Assembly: GCA_009838845.1 (NCBI GenBank)
Contig: VXRD01000149.1
Location: 1-59,846 of the forward strand
Length of the DNA: 59,846 bases
Source: Gemmatimonadota bacterium
GTDB taxonomy: Bacteria > Latescibacterota > UBA2968
Direction: 5' to 3'
Shown here: positions 1 through 7,260 of the stretch, in pieces
Layout of the letters: every line of letters begins with the position of its first letter
Numbering within the stretch: the stretch's first letter is position 1
Program-made: the position numbers and the translations under genes
The notes under the pieces: generated by a model
What the model saw: the letters and a program-made list of their open reading frames with translations, nothing else
Told to the model about the DNA's origin: nothing
Database searches by the model: none

Positions 1-139
1 CACCGTCTATGAGGGCGTTGATCTCCAGAGTGGCCAGATATTTGGCCTGTTCGTTATCGCGCCCTCCGTCGTAAGTCTGAGTTTTGAAATCTACGACGCC
101 AGCAGTGCCTTCCAGATCGCATAAGATAAGAATTCTCAT
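1..139 (-). CDS. D-aminopeptidase, M55/DppA family (5' part only)
   Basis: The minus strand opens with an ATG at 139 and reads off the left edge of the window, giving about 46 residues. The start MRILILCDLEGTAGVV matches the N-terminus of M55 zinc D-aminopeptidases (DppA), in which the Asp and Glu of the D-x-E-G motif bind metal. A clear AGGAG sits a few bases before the ATG. M55 enzymes release N-terminal D-amino acids from peptides, possibly from peptidoglycan fragments. The gene is divergent from the sialidase-like gene at 343, so the roughly 200 bp between them should hold both promoters. Only the first part is visible; the family call rests on this motif. Confidence 0.75.
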   Translation of the reverse strand, partial: MRILILCDLEGTAGVVDFKTQTYDGGRDNEQAKYLATLEINALIDG

Positions 140-342
140 GGAAAGTCTCCTGATGAAATTGACGATGTTTTACGTTGCCAAAATACATGATTGTGGGGCG
201 CTCCTGCAAGCAGAGATGCGTCCGCCCCTCTTCCGAAAGATGCTTCGCCCAATTGGTTTGACTTCGGCATGGTCACTTTCTATCTTGCCCTTGAAAGATA
301 TTTTGCTACCTGGATCAATTTTTTTGAGGGAGGATCGGACGG

Positions 343-1608
343 ATGACGGCTAAACCAGAGTTTCGCAAGCCAGCACCGGAAGGGGTGGTGGAGCAGACCG
401 GCATCGGTACTGGTACAGGCAATGGGATGGTGGTCTTAGACGACGGCTCCCTGATGATGGTTGTGGGGAGTCGTTGCCATATCTCGACAGATGGCGGCCA
501 GACCTGGGGCGAGTCGCGGCCGTTGAACTGCGAGGCGATGGGAAGTTCGTCCAACCTGTCGTGTATAAAGCTGCAGTCGGGCAAGCTGGCACTGGCGCAC
601 CGGGGCAAGGAAGAGGCAGGACTGGGGACGGAGATGTTCAACTGGAATCCCTTTTATTTTTCATTGTCTGAAGACGATGGCCAGACCTGGGTGGGCGCGT
701 GGCCGATGAATCTGCTGGGCGGGCCGTACCACGATGTGATGATTCAGCTGTCGAGCGGGCGGTTGCTGATGCCCAGCCGGATCTGTCACAGCAACAGACG
801 GCACCCTGGTTTGGAATACGAGCGGGTGAGCAGTTACGGGATCTGGAAGGGGCTGCGGTTGCAGGTGAGCGGACATTATCACTATCCGGAGGTGGATATT
901 GCCGCGGTGAGTTATTCGGACGACGAGGGACAGACGTGGCAGCAGTGCCAGGGGCAGTTGATGGGCTGGTTCGACGCGGAGGGCATTCCCAACGGGCGCG
1001 GAGGAATCACGGCGGTGGATGAACCGAGTGTGGCGGAATGCGCGGATGGGCGAGTGATGCTGCTGGCGCGATCTACGGTGGGGCGGCTGGTGCAGAGTAT
1101 CATCGAAGACGGCGGAGAGACCTGGACGCCGATTTTGCCGAGCGATCTGGCGAGTTCGTACTCGCCGCCGAGGCTGCGGCAGATTCCGAGCACGGGCGAC
1201 TTGCTGTGTGTGTGGAACCAGGTGTCGCGGGATGAGATCAAACGGGGCTATCGGCGGGGGAGACTGTCGGTGGCGATTTCCAGGGATAGTGGCGCGAGCT
1301 GGGAGCGGTTCAAGACAATCGAGGTGAGCGAGGGGATGGAGGACGTGGAGCGGGTGGTGCCGCAGGAGCCGATTACGCCGGTGATCGGGCTACCCGAAGT
1401 GGGTACGTTGCCGGAGGGTTTCGCTACCTTCGACTATCCCAATGTGTGGTTTGCGGGTGATGAGGTGTACCTGACATACCACCGGAGCTGGGTGGAAGTG
1501 GATGAGGATGCCGGTGAAGCGGTGACACTGGGGGAACGGAAAGGGAAGACGAGAAAGCCACGCGAGATGGTGTTGCGCATTTATCCACTGGCGGAGTTTT
1601 ACCGCTGA
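343..1608 (+). CDS. Exo-sialidase-like BNR-repeat protein
   Basis: This 421-residue protein carries at least five Asp-box (BNR) repeats of the form S-x-D-x-G-x-T-W (STDGGQTW, SEDDGQTW, SDDEGQTW, EDGGETW, SRDSGASW), the signature of the six-bladed sialidase beta-propeller. Such proteins hydrolyse terminal glycosidic linkages of sialic acid or related sugars, but in this type of genome the substrate is rarely proven. There is no obvious signal peptide, so a cytoplasmic place is possible. The start is set by GAGGGAGG upstream of the ATG. It is one of few plus-strand genes here and is G+C rich. Two more sialidase-like genes lie at 10.6 and 38.1 kb. Confidence 0.85.
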   Translation: MTAKPEFRKPAPEGVVEQTGIGTGTGNGMVVLDDGSLMMVVGSRCHISTDGGQTWGESRPLNCEAMGSSSNLSCIKLQSGKLALAHRGKEEAGLGTEMFNWNPFYFSLSEDDGQTWVGAWPMNLLGGPYHDVMIQLSSGRLLMPSRICHSNRRHPGLEYERVSSYGIWKGLRLQVSGHYHYPEVDIAAVSYSDDEGQTWQQCQGQLMGWFDAEGIPNGRGGITAVDEPSVAECADGRVMLLARSTVGRLVQSIIEDGGETWTPILPSDLASSYSPPRLRQIPSTGDLLCVWNQVSRDEIKRGYRRGRLSVAISRDSGASWERFKTIEVSEGMEDVERVVPQEPITPVIGLPEVGTLPEGFATFDYPNVWFAGDEVYLTYHRSWVEVDEDAGEAVTLGERKGKTRKPREMVLRIYPLAEFYR

Positions 1609-1616
1609 AATGTCGT

Positions 1617-2855
1617 TTATTCTATTTCTGTATAGTCGGAGGTGAGGGTTAGATCACCCGACTTTATGTTAATAAAGCAGGCGGTTGTTCCTTCTGGCTG
1701 CGTGGCGGTTACTACCCAATGCTCGGCCCTCTTCCTCAGCTTTGCAGGTGATTCGATCCACTTCCTTTTGCCGGTGATTCCGGTATCAGTCGTTGATATC
1801 AGAAAGGCCTCATCCAAGGGCCTTGATGATCCAAAAATCACTGTGAACTGTCCGCTCTCAGTCCCGGACGAAATTTGCTCGGCCCAGGGTTTGCCCTCTT
1901 TGACAACGCTGTCTGCGAAGGCATAGCTATCCGGAGGTTTCATACCGGCTTGGTGTCCGTGTTTCATGCCGGGGATCAGACATACCATGTAGGGCCCGGA
2001 TACAGTGCGATAGCAGGAGGCCTGCTTGTCCAATGGAAAGTGCTGGTCTCCCGGCCAGGAGAGCCAGAGGGTTGGGATTTCCACATTCTTTAAGCGCAGC
2101 ACAGGATCCCAGACCTCCTTGTAAAGGTCATTATTTCCAAGCGCCCTGCCGTATTGATTGACCGCCTGGGATAGGTTCCCGCATCCGTACGTGGGAATGG
2201 CAAAAGCAAAGCGGTCGTCGATACCGATAACCGTGCTTGCAATAATACCTCCCCAGGAGATACCCATCAGGCCGACTCTCGTACTATCTACCTGCGACAG
2301 GGAACGAAGTAGTGAGTTCGCCAGGATTGCATGGGCAACGGCGTGATACATCCACTGTTCTTCAATCGGTTTGTCGGAGTCACCGTAAATACCTGTGCGA
2401 ACTGGTCCTGACCAGGGATGTTTTTTCCACCTGTTGCGCCTGGTGTCGCCGGGTTTCCCAGGCTCCCGTTCATCTGTCTGTCCTTCCACTGCGATACTGA
2501 TTGCCGCGTATCCGCGGGCATTCCACTTTTCAACCCACTCCTTAAAGGCGGTTCCGCCACCGCCATGGGTTAACACGATCCCCGGGACTTTGTGGCTCGA
2601 CGATGCCTCCTCAGGGATACCGATCCATGCATAGACGCGGGTTGGTTTTCCCGCGTACATAAGCGCATCAAAGTAGATCGTTTTCAACTCACCAGCACCA
2701 ATACTGACGATTTGCTCATTTTCATTGCGGACAACCGGCGCATTTGTCAGTTCTGCCAGTGCGCGTATTCTCGATTCCTCAGTGCGGTAATCAGCTTGCA
2801 CGCTCAAAGTCCTCAGCATTGCTGTGAAAATAACTGTCCATTTAATTATTCTCAT
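1617..2855 (-). CDS. Secreted alpha/beta-hydrolase, acetyl xylan esterase/dienelactone hydrolase type
   Basis: Starting at the ATG at 2855 gives 412 residues beginning with a basic-hydrophobic signal peptide (MRIIKWTVIFTAML, cleavage near VQA). The fold is alpha/beta hydrolase: an oxyanion-type HGGGG, the nucleophile elbow G-I-S-W-G-G, an acid in WPGDQHF and the catalytic His in GMKHGH. Relatives deacetylate polysaccharides or cleave esters outside the cytoplasm. A longer ORF reaching 2978 would overlap the dehydrogenase gene and bury the signal peptide, so I prefer 2855. It ends 8 bp from the end of the convergent sialidase-like gene. The specific substrate is unknown. Confidence 0.8.
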   Translation of the reverse strand: MRIIKWTVIFTAMLRTLSVQADYRTEESRIRALAELTNAPVVRNENEQIVSIGAGELKTIYFDALMYAGKPTRVYAWIGIPEEASSSHKVPGIVLTHGGGGTAFKEWVEKWNARGYAAISIAVEGQTDEREPGKPGDTRRNRWKKHPWSGPVRTGIYGDSDKPIEEQWMYHAVAHAILANSLLRSLSQVDSTRVGLMGISWGGIIASTVIGIDDRFAFAIPTYGCGNLSQAVNQYGRALGNNDLYKEVWDPVLRLKNVEIPTLWLSWPGDQHFPLDKQASCYRTVSGPYMVCLIPGMKHGHQAGMKPPDSYAFADSVVKEGKPWAEQISSGTESGQFTVIFGSSRPLDEAFLISTTDTGITGKRKWIESPAKLRKRAEHWVVTATQPEGTTACFINIKSGDLTLTSDYTEIE

Positions 2856-2916
2856 CGTATTGTATTTCTCAGGTTCTCCGCCTTTAATCGCCTTATTTCT
2901 TAAAGGACTTCCGAGA

Positions 2917-3954
2917 TTAGTCGAGTTTTCCCTGATAGCAGGCATCGTCCCACAGGGTCGCACGGAAGCGTGGCTCATTACCCTTTATTACAGCAACCGC
3001 ATCCTTGCACGCATCGGTGAAACAACGTCGGTGGCAGAAATCCGTGCCCCCTGCGATGTGGGGGGTTGCCAGCACGTTGGGATGCCGACGAAACCAGGCT
3101 TCTGGCGGGGGAGGTTCCGGTGCGAACACGTCAATCGCCGCAGCAATCTCCCCGGCCTCAATGCGTTTCCACAGCGGATCTTGCTCAACCACTGCCATGC
3201 GCGTGACAAGGACAAACAGAGCACCCCGTGGCAAGGCGTTGATGACTTCTCTGCTGATAATCTGCTGGGTTGTTGGCGTGGGAGGTAGGCCGACGACAAA
3301 GACTTCGCTGGACGCAGCCAGTTCCACAAGTGACGGGGCACGCTCGACACCGTGTGCTGCAAGTGTGGCATCTGCGACATAGGGATCGTAGCTTCTCGTG
3401 GTGCACCTGAATGGGGCAATCAGTTCGGCGTAACGCCGGTTGATGCTGCCGAATCCGGCGAGTCCCACACGCCTGCCTGTCAGGTCGCCATGGACAAAGC
3501 CTGGCTTGTCCCACGCGTAAGACTTCCATTTGCCCTGGCGTGCGAGGTAGAGCGATTCGGGGATATCGCGGATGAGATTGAGTGTCATAGCGAGCGCAAA
3601 TTCGGCAACCGATGGTGTCATGCTGCGCGAAGTATCAATAAGCGGAATGTCGCGGTCTGCCAACTCCTGCAGGTCAACCCAACCATTGAAGCGATTGTCA
3701 AACGTTCCGGCTAAGACCTTCATCCGCTCGGCAGATTGCCAGTCTTGAGGGATGGTTGCAGGACGGTGCCAGGGGCCTATCACAATGCCATCCGCAACGG
3801 GAACACGCTCGAGGAATCGCGTGAATGCTGCCTCGTCCTGTTGATCAGCCTGGCGGATGATTTCGACTTCGCCATGCGTCTCAAGGAACGCACAGCCTTC
3901 GTCGGTGTACTTTAGCTGTCGATGGAAATCCATCTCGAATACAAGAAGGTGCAT
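2917..3954 (-). CDS. D-isomer-specific 2-hydroxyacid dehydrogenase
   Basis: The 345-residue product has the NAD-binding Rossmann motif G-F-G-S-I-N after a basic stretch, and a C-terminal TPHIAGGT carrying the catalytic His. The usual Arg lies in LVTRMAVVEQ, where the common N-x-x-R-G pattern is changed to T-R-M, and a Glu lies in FAPEP. The family reduces 2-keto acids or oxidises D-2-hydroxyacids with NAD(H). The start at 3954 follows a strong GGAGGA. An in-frame extension to 4026 has no such site. It lies 61 bp upstream of the esterase and is likely cotranscribed with it. Substrate cannot be told from sequence. Confidence 0.85.
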   Translation of the reverse strand: MHLLVFEMDFHRQLKYTDEGCAFLETHGEVEIIRQADQQDEAAFTRFLERVPVADGIVIGPWHRPATIPQDWQSAERMKVLAGTFDNRFNGWVDLQELADRDIPLIDTSRSMTPSVAEFALAMTLNLIRDIPESLYLARQGKWKSYAWDKPGFVHGDLTGRRVGLAGFGSINRRYAELIAPFRCTTRSYDPYVADATLAAHGVERAPSLVELAASSEVFVVGLPPTPTTQQIISREVINALPRGALFVLVTRMAVVEQDPLWKRIEAGEIAAAIDVFAPEPPPPEAWFRRHPNVLATPHIAGGTDFCHRRCFTDACKDAVAVIKGNEPRFRATLWDDACYQGKLD

Positions 3955-3982
3955 GGACTTTCCTCCAAATACTTTGCTACTA

Positions 3983-4183
3983 TCAGTTTTGTGGAAAATG
4001 AGCAACGGTCTCGCCGCTTTCATCAAGAAATTCTAATCTGGCCGTGCCTTCTGGTTCAACAGAAAGTCTTATTCGGATGCGCCCTTGACCATCGTGTAAA
4101 CACACAAGCGCAAGATTATTCTCTGCTTGTTTTACAAGATTCCTGTCCCAGTCGGCAGGTAAGGCACACAAGTCCTTCCTCAC
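3983..4183 (-). pseudogene. Orphan C-terminal fragment with an RIRLSV-LEFLDE domain
   Basis: A short open frame ends in a coding-looking segment (GRIRIRLSVEPEG then ARLEFLDESGE). This resembles the C-terminal strand-rich module of larger hypothetical proteins with the pattern R-I-R-L-x-V-x-x-x-G-x-x-x-L-x-x-L-D. It overlaps the 3' end of the GNAT gene by 68 bp in another frame and has no ribosome-binding site. I read it as the tail of a protein that has lost the rest of its gene. A genuine small protein starting inside the GNAT gene is the alternative. Confidence 0.35.
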
Positions 4184-4601
4184 TCGGTATTTCAGATTCT
4201 TCAGAAAACCCTGCTGATCTGAAGCAGGCCAGACTTGCCACGTTCTTTGGATCGATTTCTGCGATCAGCGCGGAAGCCCCGGCGATTTCCGGACGCTGCT
4301 TAAGCAGATGGAGAATGCGCCGACCATACCCGCGTCTCCGCGATCCTGGATTCACAACGAGGTACACACTCCCTACTTCTTTCTCGATTTCGCAAAGGAT
4401 AAGACCAACTGTCTCGCTCTCTTGCACTGCGACCCACGCATAGTATTGTGGCTCAGAGTTGATGTAACTCACCAACCTGTCGGAAGGCTCCTCAGCCCAT
4501 CTTTTGGTATCTGGATCGCTGAACCAGTTCTTGATTACCAGTAAACGTGAATGGTCGAGCGACTCAAAGATCAACTCAGGTTTTTGTCGATTGCGACCCA
4601 T
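4116..4601 (-). CDS. GNAT-family N-acetyltransferase
   Basis: The 161-residue protein shows the acetyl-CoA-binding motif A as NPGSRRRGYGRRIL (the R/Q-x-x-G-x-G/A core), after a strand-rich stretch VGSVYLVV. Downstream, NVASLACFRSAGF is the usual motif B region. GNATs transfer an acetyl group from acetyl-CoA to an amine of a small molecule or a protein terminus. Its acceptor is unknown. The start lies 16 bp after the truncated HAD gene, so the two read as one unit. It belongs to a group of cassette-type genes near an attC-like site at 5045-5130. Confidence 0.85.
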   Translation of the reverse strand: MGRNRQKPELIFESLDHSRLLVIKNWFSDPDTKRWAEEPSDRLVSYINSEPQYYAWVAVQESETVGLILCEIEKEVGSVYLVVNPGSRRRGYGRRILHLLKQRPEIAGASALIAEIDPKNVASLACFRSAGFSEESEIPSEEGLVCLTCRLGQESCKTSRE

Positions 4602-4617
4602 TGACTTCCCTGTTCTG

Positions 4618-5022
4618 TCAACTCAAGATCCCTCTGGAGACCAGATGGGATTCGAGCGTCTCTACGGTTGTATAGTGATGGGTTTTCAGCCCAACGGAAA
4701 TAGCAGTTTCGACGTTTGGCAACCTGTCGTCGATGAACAGGGATTCCTCTGCAGCAACACGCATGGTTCGCAGCACATGTGTGAACGCCCGTGGATCGCT
4801 CTTGGTGAATCCAGTCTCATATGAATAAAACTGCCGCTCAAAGACTTTCAAAAAAGGGTGATTTTGTCTGACGAAATCACCCCATTCTCTTGCATGATCT
4901 GAAAGGATGACTACATCCATCTTCTCCGCCAGCGATGTGACGAGTGCGATTGCGCGATTGTCGGGACGGATTCCCTCAAGGGTACTCTGGTATCTAATTG
5001 ACATCGCGTCGGGTGCGTTCAT
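4618..5022 (-). pseudogene. HAD-superfamily hydrolase lacking its N-terminal catalytic part
   Basis: The 134 residues contain HAD motif II (VILSDHA), the lysine of motif III (FTKSDPRAF) and motif IV (FIDDRLPNVETA), all from the C-terminal half of a subfamily IA hydrolase. Motif I (D-x-D-x-T/V), which holds the phosphorylated Asp, is absent. The frame opens only 23 bp downstream of an attC-like site and has no ribosome-binding site. The gene seems cut at its 5' side near that site, and the product should be inactive as a phosphatase. The intact HAD at 28053 shows what is missing (about 70 residues). Confidence 0.7.
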
Positions 5023-5044
5023 ATAAATTTTTACTCGCCATGTC

Positions 5045-5130
5045 GTCTAATGGTTTCGCCGTGCCCGAACCTCGGTGTGGTTGCGCTAAGGACGCAAGCC
5101 CGTAGCTGGCTGGGCACGGACATGTTATGC
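5045..5130 (-). other. attC-like recombination site 1
   Basis: Read on the minus strand, the site begins with GCATAAC (an R''-like inverse core) and ends with ATTAGAC (one change from the GTTRRRY core). Inner arms CCGTGCCC (5059-5066) and GGGCACGG (5112-5119) pair perfectly, and a smaller TTGCG/CGCAA stem forms the tip. It lies 36 bp past the stop of the methyltransferase gene, where an integron cassette keeps its attC. The GGGCACGG-A/T-C-x-TGTTA segment recurs in the site at 56568. Confidence 0.6.
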
Positions 5131-5166
5131 GATCGTGCAATGGGTTTGTCGAGCGATTATACAGTC

Positions 5167-5973
5167 CTACAGTACCTTGCTTGCCTTGAACAGGCCTGCA
5201 TTCTTTGGTATACAAATCTCCGAATTGCGAGAAATCTCTGCTTGCACTAATACGCGGAACTCGCCTAGTTCCGCCTCATTAAGGCGTTGAGTCGATTTAA
5301 CATAATCAACCAATGGTTCAACTTCCGTGATCAGAAGTGAGTCCTTGTAATTGAGGACTTCAATGTCAGCGAACCAAATAGACAGCTCACTGGCACCAGT
5401 TTTCAGCCCGAACGACGAAGTTGACCCTGGTATGTCATCATAGGCGTCAGGCTTTATTTGTTTCACCAAATCTGGAATACCCGCCGATGCGGTGATTCCA
5501 TTCGCAGCGGCATATAATTGCCCGTTCGGTCGCAGGATTCGGTAAATCTCGGAATAGGCTTTGGGGCGATCGGGCACATGGTAAAGCATGTGGTTGGCAA
5601 TCACGACATCGACTGTCTCGTCTGCGATGGCGATAAACTGGGCATCAATCTGACCAAACGCAAATGAGATTCTACTGTGAGACAGGATTGCTTTAGCTTG
5701 TTTAATCATGCCAGCGTACAGGTCACTCAGAATGATCGTCCAATCTCCTGGAATCCGATCAGCGTTCTTTGCCCATAGGGAGCCAGAGCCGCACCCCAGT
5801 TCGAGTATTTTGGACCGTGATGGCACGCGTAGCTGGTCAAATACCCACCTATGCCATCCATGTCTATTCGTGCTAAACCGATCATGTAGGGCGATTCTGG
5901 CACCCAGATTTCCGGCATCTTCGTATTGTTCTGCCAGCAAGGCTTTTTGATCACAGGGATTTGGCATTAGCAT
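5167..5973 (-). CDS. SAM-dependent class I methyltransferase (cassette gene)
   Basis: The 268-residue protein has motif I as LELGCGSGS followed by LSDLYAGM, and motif IV as VVIANHMLYH, typical of small-molecule (Methyltransf_11/25) enzymes that use S-adenosylmethionine. YRILRPNGQLYAAANG is the conserved post-motif III region. The start is either 5973 or the Met three codons later. It opens 23 bp after the GTTATGC core of attC-like site 2 and is followed by site 1, so it has the layout of a mobile gene cassette. Its methyl acceptor is not evident. Confidence 0.85.
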   Translation of the reverse strand: MLMPNPCDQKALLAEQYEDAGNLGARIALHDRFSTNRHGWHRWVFDQLRVPSRSKILELGCGSGSLWAKNADRIPGDWTIILSDLYAGMIKQAKAILSHSRISFAFGQIDAQFIAIADETVDVVIANHMLYHVPDRPKAYSEIYRILRPNGQLYAAANGITASAGIPDLVKQIKPDAYDDIPGSTSSFGLKTGASELSIWFADIEVLNYKDSLLITEVEPLVDYVKSTQRLNEAELGEFRVLVQAEISRNSEICIPKNAGLFKASKVL

Positions 5974-5995
5974 GAATCCAATTCAGTTACATGTC

Positions 5996-6084
5996 GCATA
6001 ACGTTTCGCCGGTTTGCGAACCAGCGCAGCGGGTTGCCGAAGGGCCAAGACGCCCTTAGAGCGGTGCAAAACGTGCTGTTAAAT
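5996..6084 (-). other. attC-like recombination site 2
   Basis: On the minus strand the site opens with ATTTAAC, a perfect RYYYAAC, and closes with GTTATGC. Inside are CGTTT/AAACG arms next to the cores, a GGTTTGCGAACC element and an AAGGGC/GCCCTT hairpin. Aligned with the site at 17850, it shares TAACGTT, TTGCGAACC and AGCGGGTTGC in the same order and spacing, so the two belong to one family although 12 kb apart and next to unrelated genes. Confidence 0.65.
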
Positions 6085-6159
6085 GCAGTAGAACATAGCT
6101 CATTAGCTAAGGATACCAATGAAACTCCAAATTTCATTTAGGGTGAACTTTCATTCCTG

Positions 6160-6515
6160 CCTCTTGGACAATCGCTTATATTCAAGAAATTTCTCTTGAA
6201 CCAACCCTTTTGTGAAGAGATCCTTGCTCAGATCAAAGCCTTCCTCGATCGAATCTGTTCGTCCAAAACAGTAGAATGCTGCACCGGCACTCAAACAGAC
6301 CATGTCCAGAATTGGTTCAGGGGTCTAGTACTGTAAAAGAGATAGGAAGATTTCTGCATTCTCATCACTATCACCACCTGGAATCTCATTGTAATCCCGT
6401 TTAGATATCCCAAAATCTGAAGGCCCGGATTGCACTCAGACATTGTTCTGCCTCATCGGCCTGGAGAGATTCACCCTCTCTGAGTTTATCAATGTATTTC
6501 GAGATCATAGGGAGG
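6160..6515 (-). pseudogene. Relic of a trpD paralogue with a 660-bp internal deletion
   Basis: Bases 6160-6420 closely match the 3' end of the intact trpD gene (25018-25295). Bases 6424-6515 match its 5' end up to the ATG (25956-26039). The 660 bp between are missing and the frame is broken. Upstream of the old start the relic keeps TAGGAAACACCTCCC, which is not found before the intact gene but is shared with a second relic at 15.1 kb. This points to an extra ancestral trpD copy rather than a recent copy of the intact gene. Confidence 0.8.
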
Positions 6516-6633
6516 TGTTTCCTATTTACAAGAGTAATCCGATTGATCTTCACGGTCAGTCAGTCTTCTTGAGAATAGGCCGGGTGAGATCTGAAAGACG
6601 TACTCGTTGCTTACCCTGCTTGTCAAAATTGTC

Positions 6634-6712
6634 TGGGGCTAACCACTTGACGGAGGCGCCAGGCGATGGCCATCTGGGTGAGGATCTGGCCGTGGGCGCA
6701 TATAGACGTGCA
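6634..6712 (-). pseudogene. Relic of an aldo/keto reductase gene 3' region
   Basis: About 80 bp match the aldo/keto reductase gene around 26150-26230, most clearly the stretch GGCGATGGCCATCTGGG. It lies just beyond the trpD relic in the same order and strand as the intact reductase-trpD pair at 25-27 kb. It carries no open frame of its own and ends shortly before the HTH gene. Confidence 0.6.
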
Positions 6713-6742
6713 AACGCACCCTCGTTTTTTATATTTCTTCGC

Positions 6743-7027
6743 TCACAGTCGATCTGCTTGGAGCGGCTCCAGTTCAATATTTAAGTCAAGCGCATGGCAC
6801 ACTTTCAAAAAGGTCGTCATATTACAATTGATCCCATTCTCCACCTTCGATAACTGCTGCTGAGTGATCGTCGCGCGTCTGGCAACTTCCTTTTGGGAAA
6901 GGCCCATCTGTTCGCGTAGGTGATAGATCTTCAGCGATAGCTCTGCCAGTTGCTTCTCCTCCTTGTAAATTCGCCGGAAACGCTTGTCTTTTAGCTTTTC
7001 CTTAAGATGGTTCCTAAAACTCCTCAT
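6743..7027 (-). CDS. XRE-family helix-turn-helix protein, HigA-antitoxin-like
   Basis: The 94-residue product has one Cro/C1-type HTH domain (about residues 28-85): LREQMGLSQKEVARRATITQ, then LSKVENG, with helices 2 and 3 well preserved. A basic N-terminal tail (KEKLKDKRFRRIYKEE) precedes it, as in HigA/MqsA-like antitoxins and RelB-HTH proteins. Its start overlaps the end of a 41-residue ORF by 14 bp, so the two are probably translated together. No recognisable HigB or RelE toxin is present. An orphan regulator or a remnant toxin-antitoxin pair are both possible. Confidence 0.75.
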   Translation of the reverse strand: MRSFRNHLKEKLKDKRFRRIYKEEKQLAELSLKIYHLREQMGLSQKEVARRATITQQQLSKVENGINCNMTTFLKVCHALDLNIELEPLQADRL

Positions 7028-7139
7028 TGAATTCCTCCTTTAATTTCTGTTCGTCATAGCGAGCCAGAAAATCAGCTCGATACCTTGCGTTGAACCCCCA
7101 ATTCTTTAGCCTCTTGACCGAGATTTGCTGTGCATCCAT
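7014..7139 (-). CDS. 41-residue ORF overlapping the HTH gene
   Basis: An ATG at 7139 opens a frame of 41 residues (MDAQQISVKRLKNWG...FNEEF) whose stop lies inside the start of the XRE gene (14-bp overlap). A GAGG lies about 15 bp before the ATG. Its charged tail (DEQKLKEEFNEEF) suggests a helical protein. I do not recognise a family, and it is shorter than RelE/HigB toxins (about 90-110 residues). It could be the partner of the HTH protein, a leader, or the leftover of a toxin gene. Confidence 0.45.
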   Translation of the reverse strand: MDAQQISVKRLKNWGFNARYRADFLARYDEQKLKEEFNEEF

Positions 7140-7218
7140 TATTTTCAGTTTACCTCAGCCGGTAAAGTCCTTCCTGGAATCTACATATCGATCTCAACGA
7201 AGGAGCGTAGCGACTGAA

Positions 7219-7254
7219 GCACGGACACATGGTTAAGCGTCCGTGTTGTTTTTT
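7219..7254 (+). terminator. Hairpin followed by a T-run (plus strand), between relic and beta-helix gene
   Basis: CACGGAC (7220-7226) pairs with GTCCGTG (7239-7245), and TTGTTTTTT follows on the plus strand, the form of an intrinsic terminator. No plus-strand gene precedes it. It lies just past the 3' end of the minus-strand beta-helix gene, where it would act only as a hairpin. It may belong to a lost plus-strand gene. Confidence 0.4.
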
Positions 7255-7260
7255 GTCATC

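Noticed and set aside
84-353. Plus-strand open frame of 89 codons
   Set aside because: It lies over the start of the M55 gene and the upstream region of the sialidase-like gene, with no ribosome-binding site or family likeness.
2856-2978. Longer N-terminus of the esterase at 1617
   Set aside because: It overlaps the neighbouring dehydrogenase gene and would bury the signal peptide.
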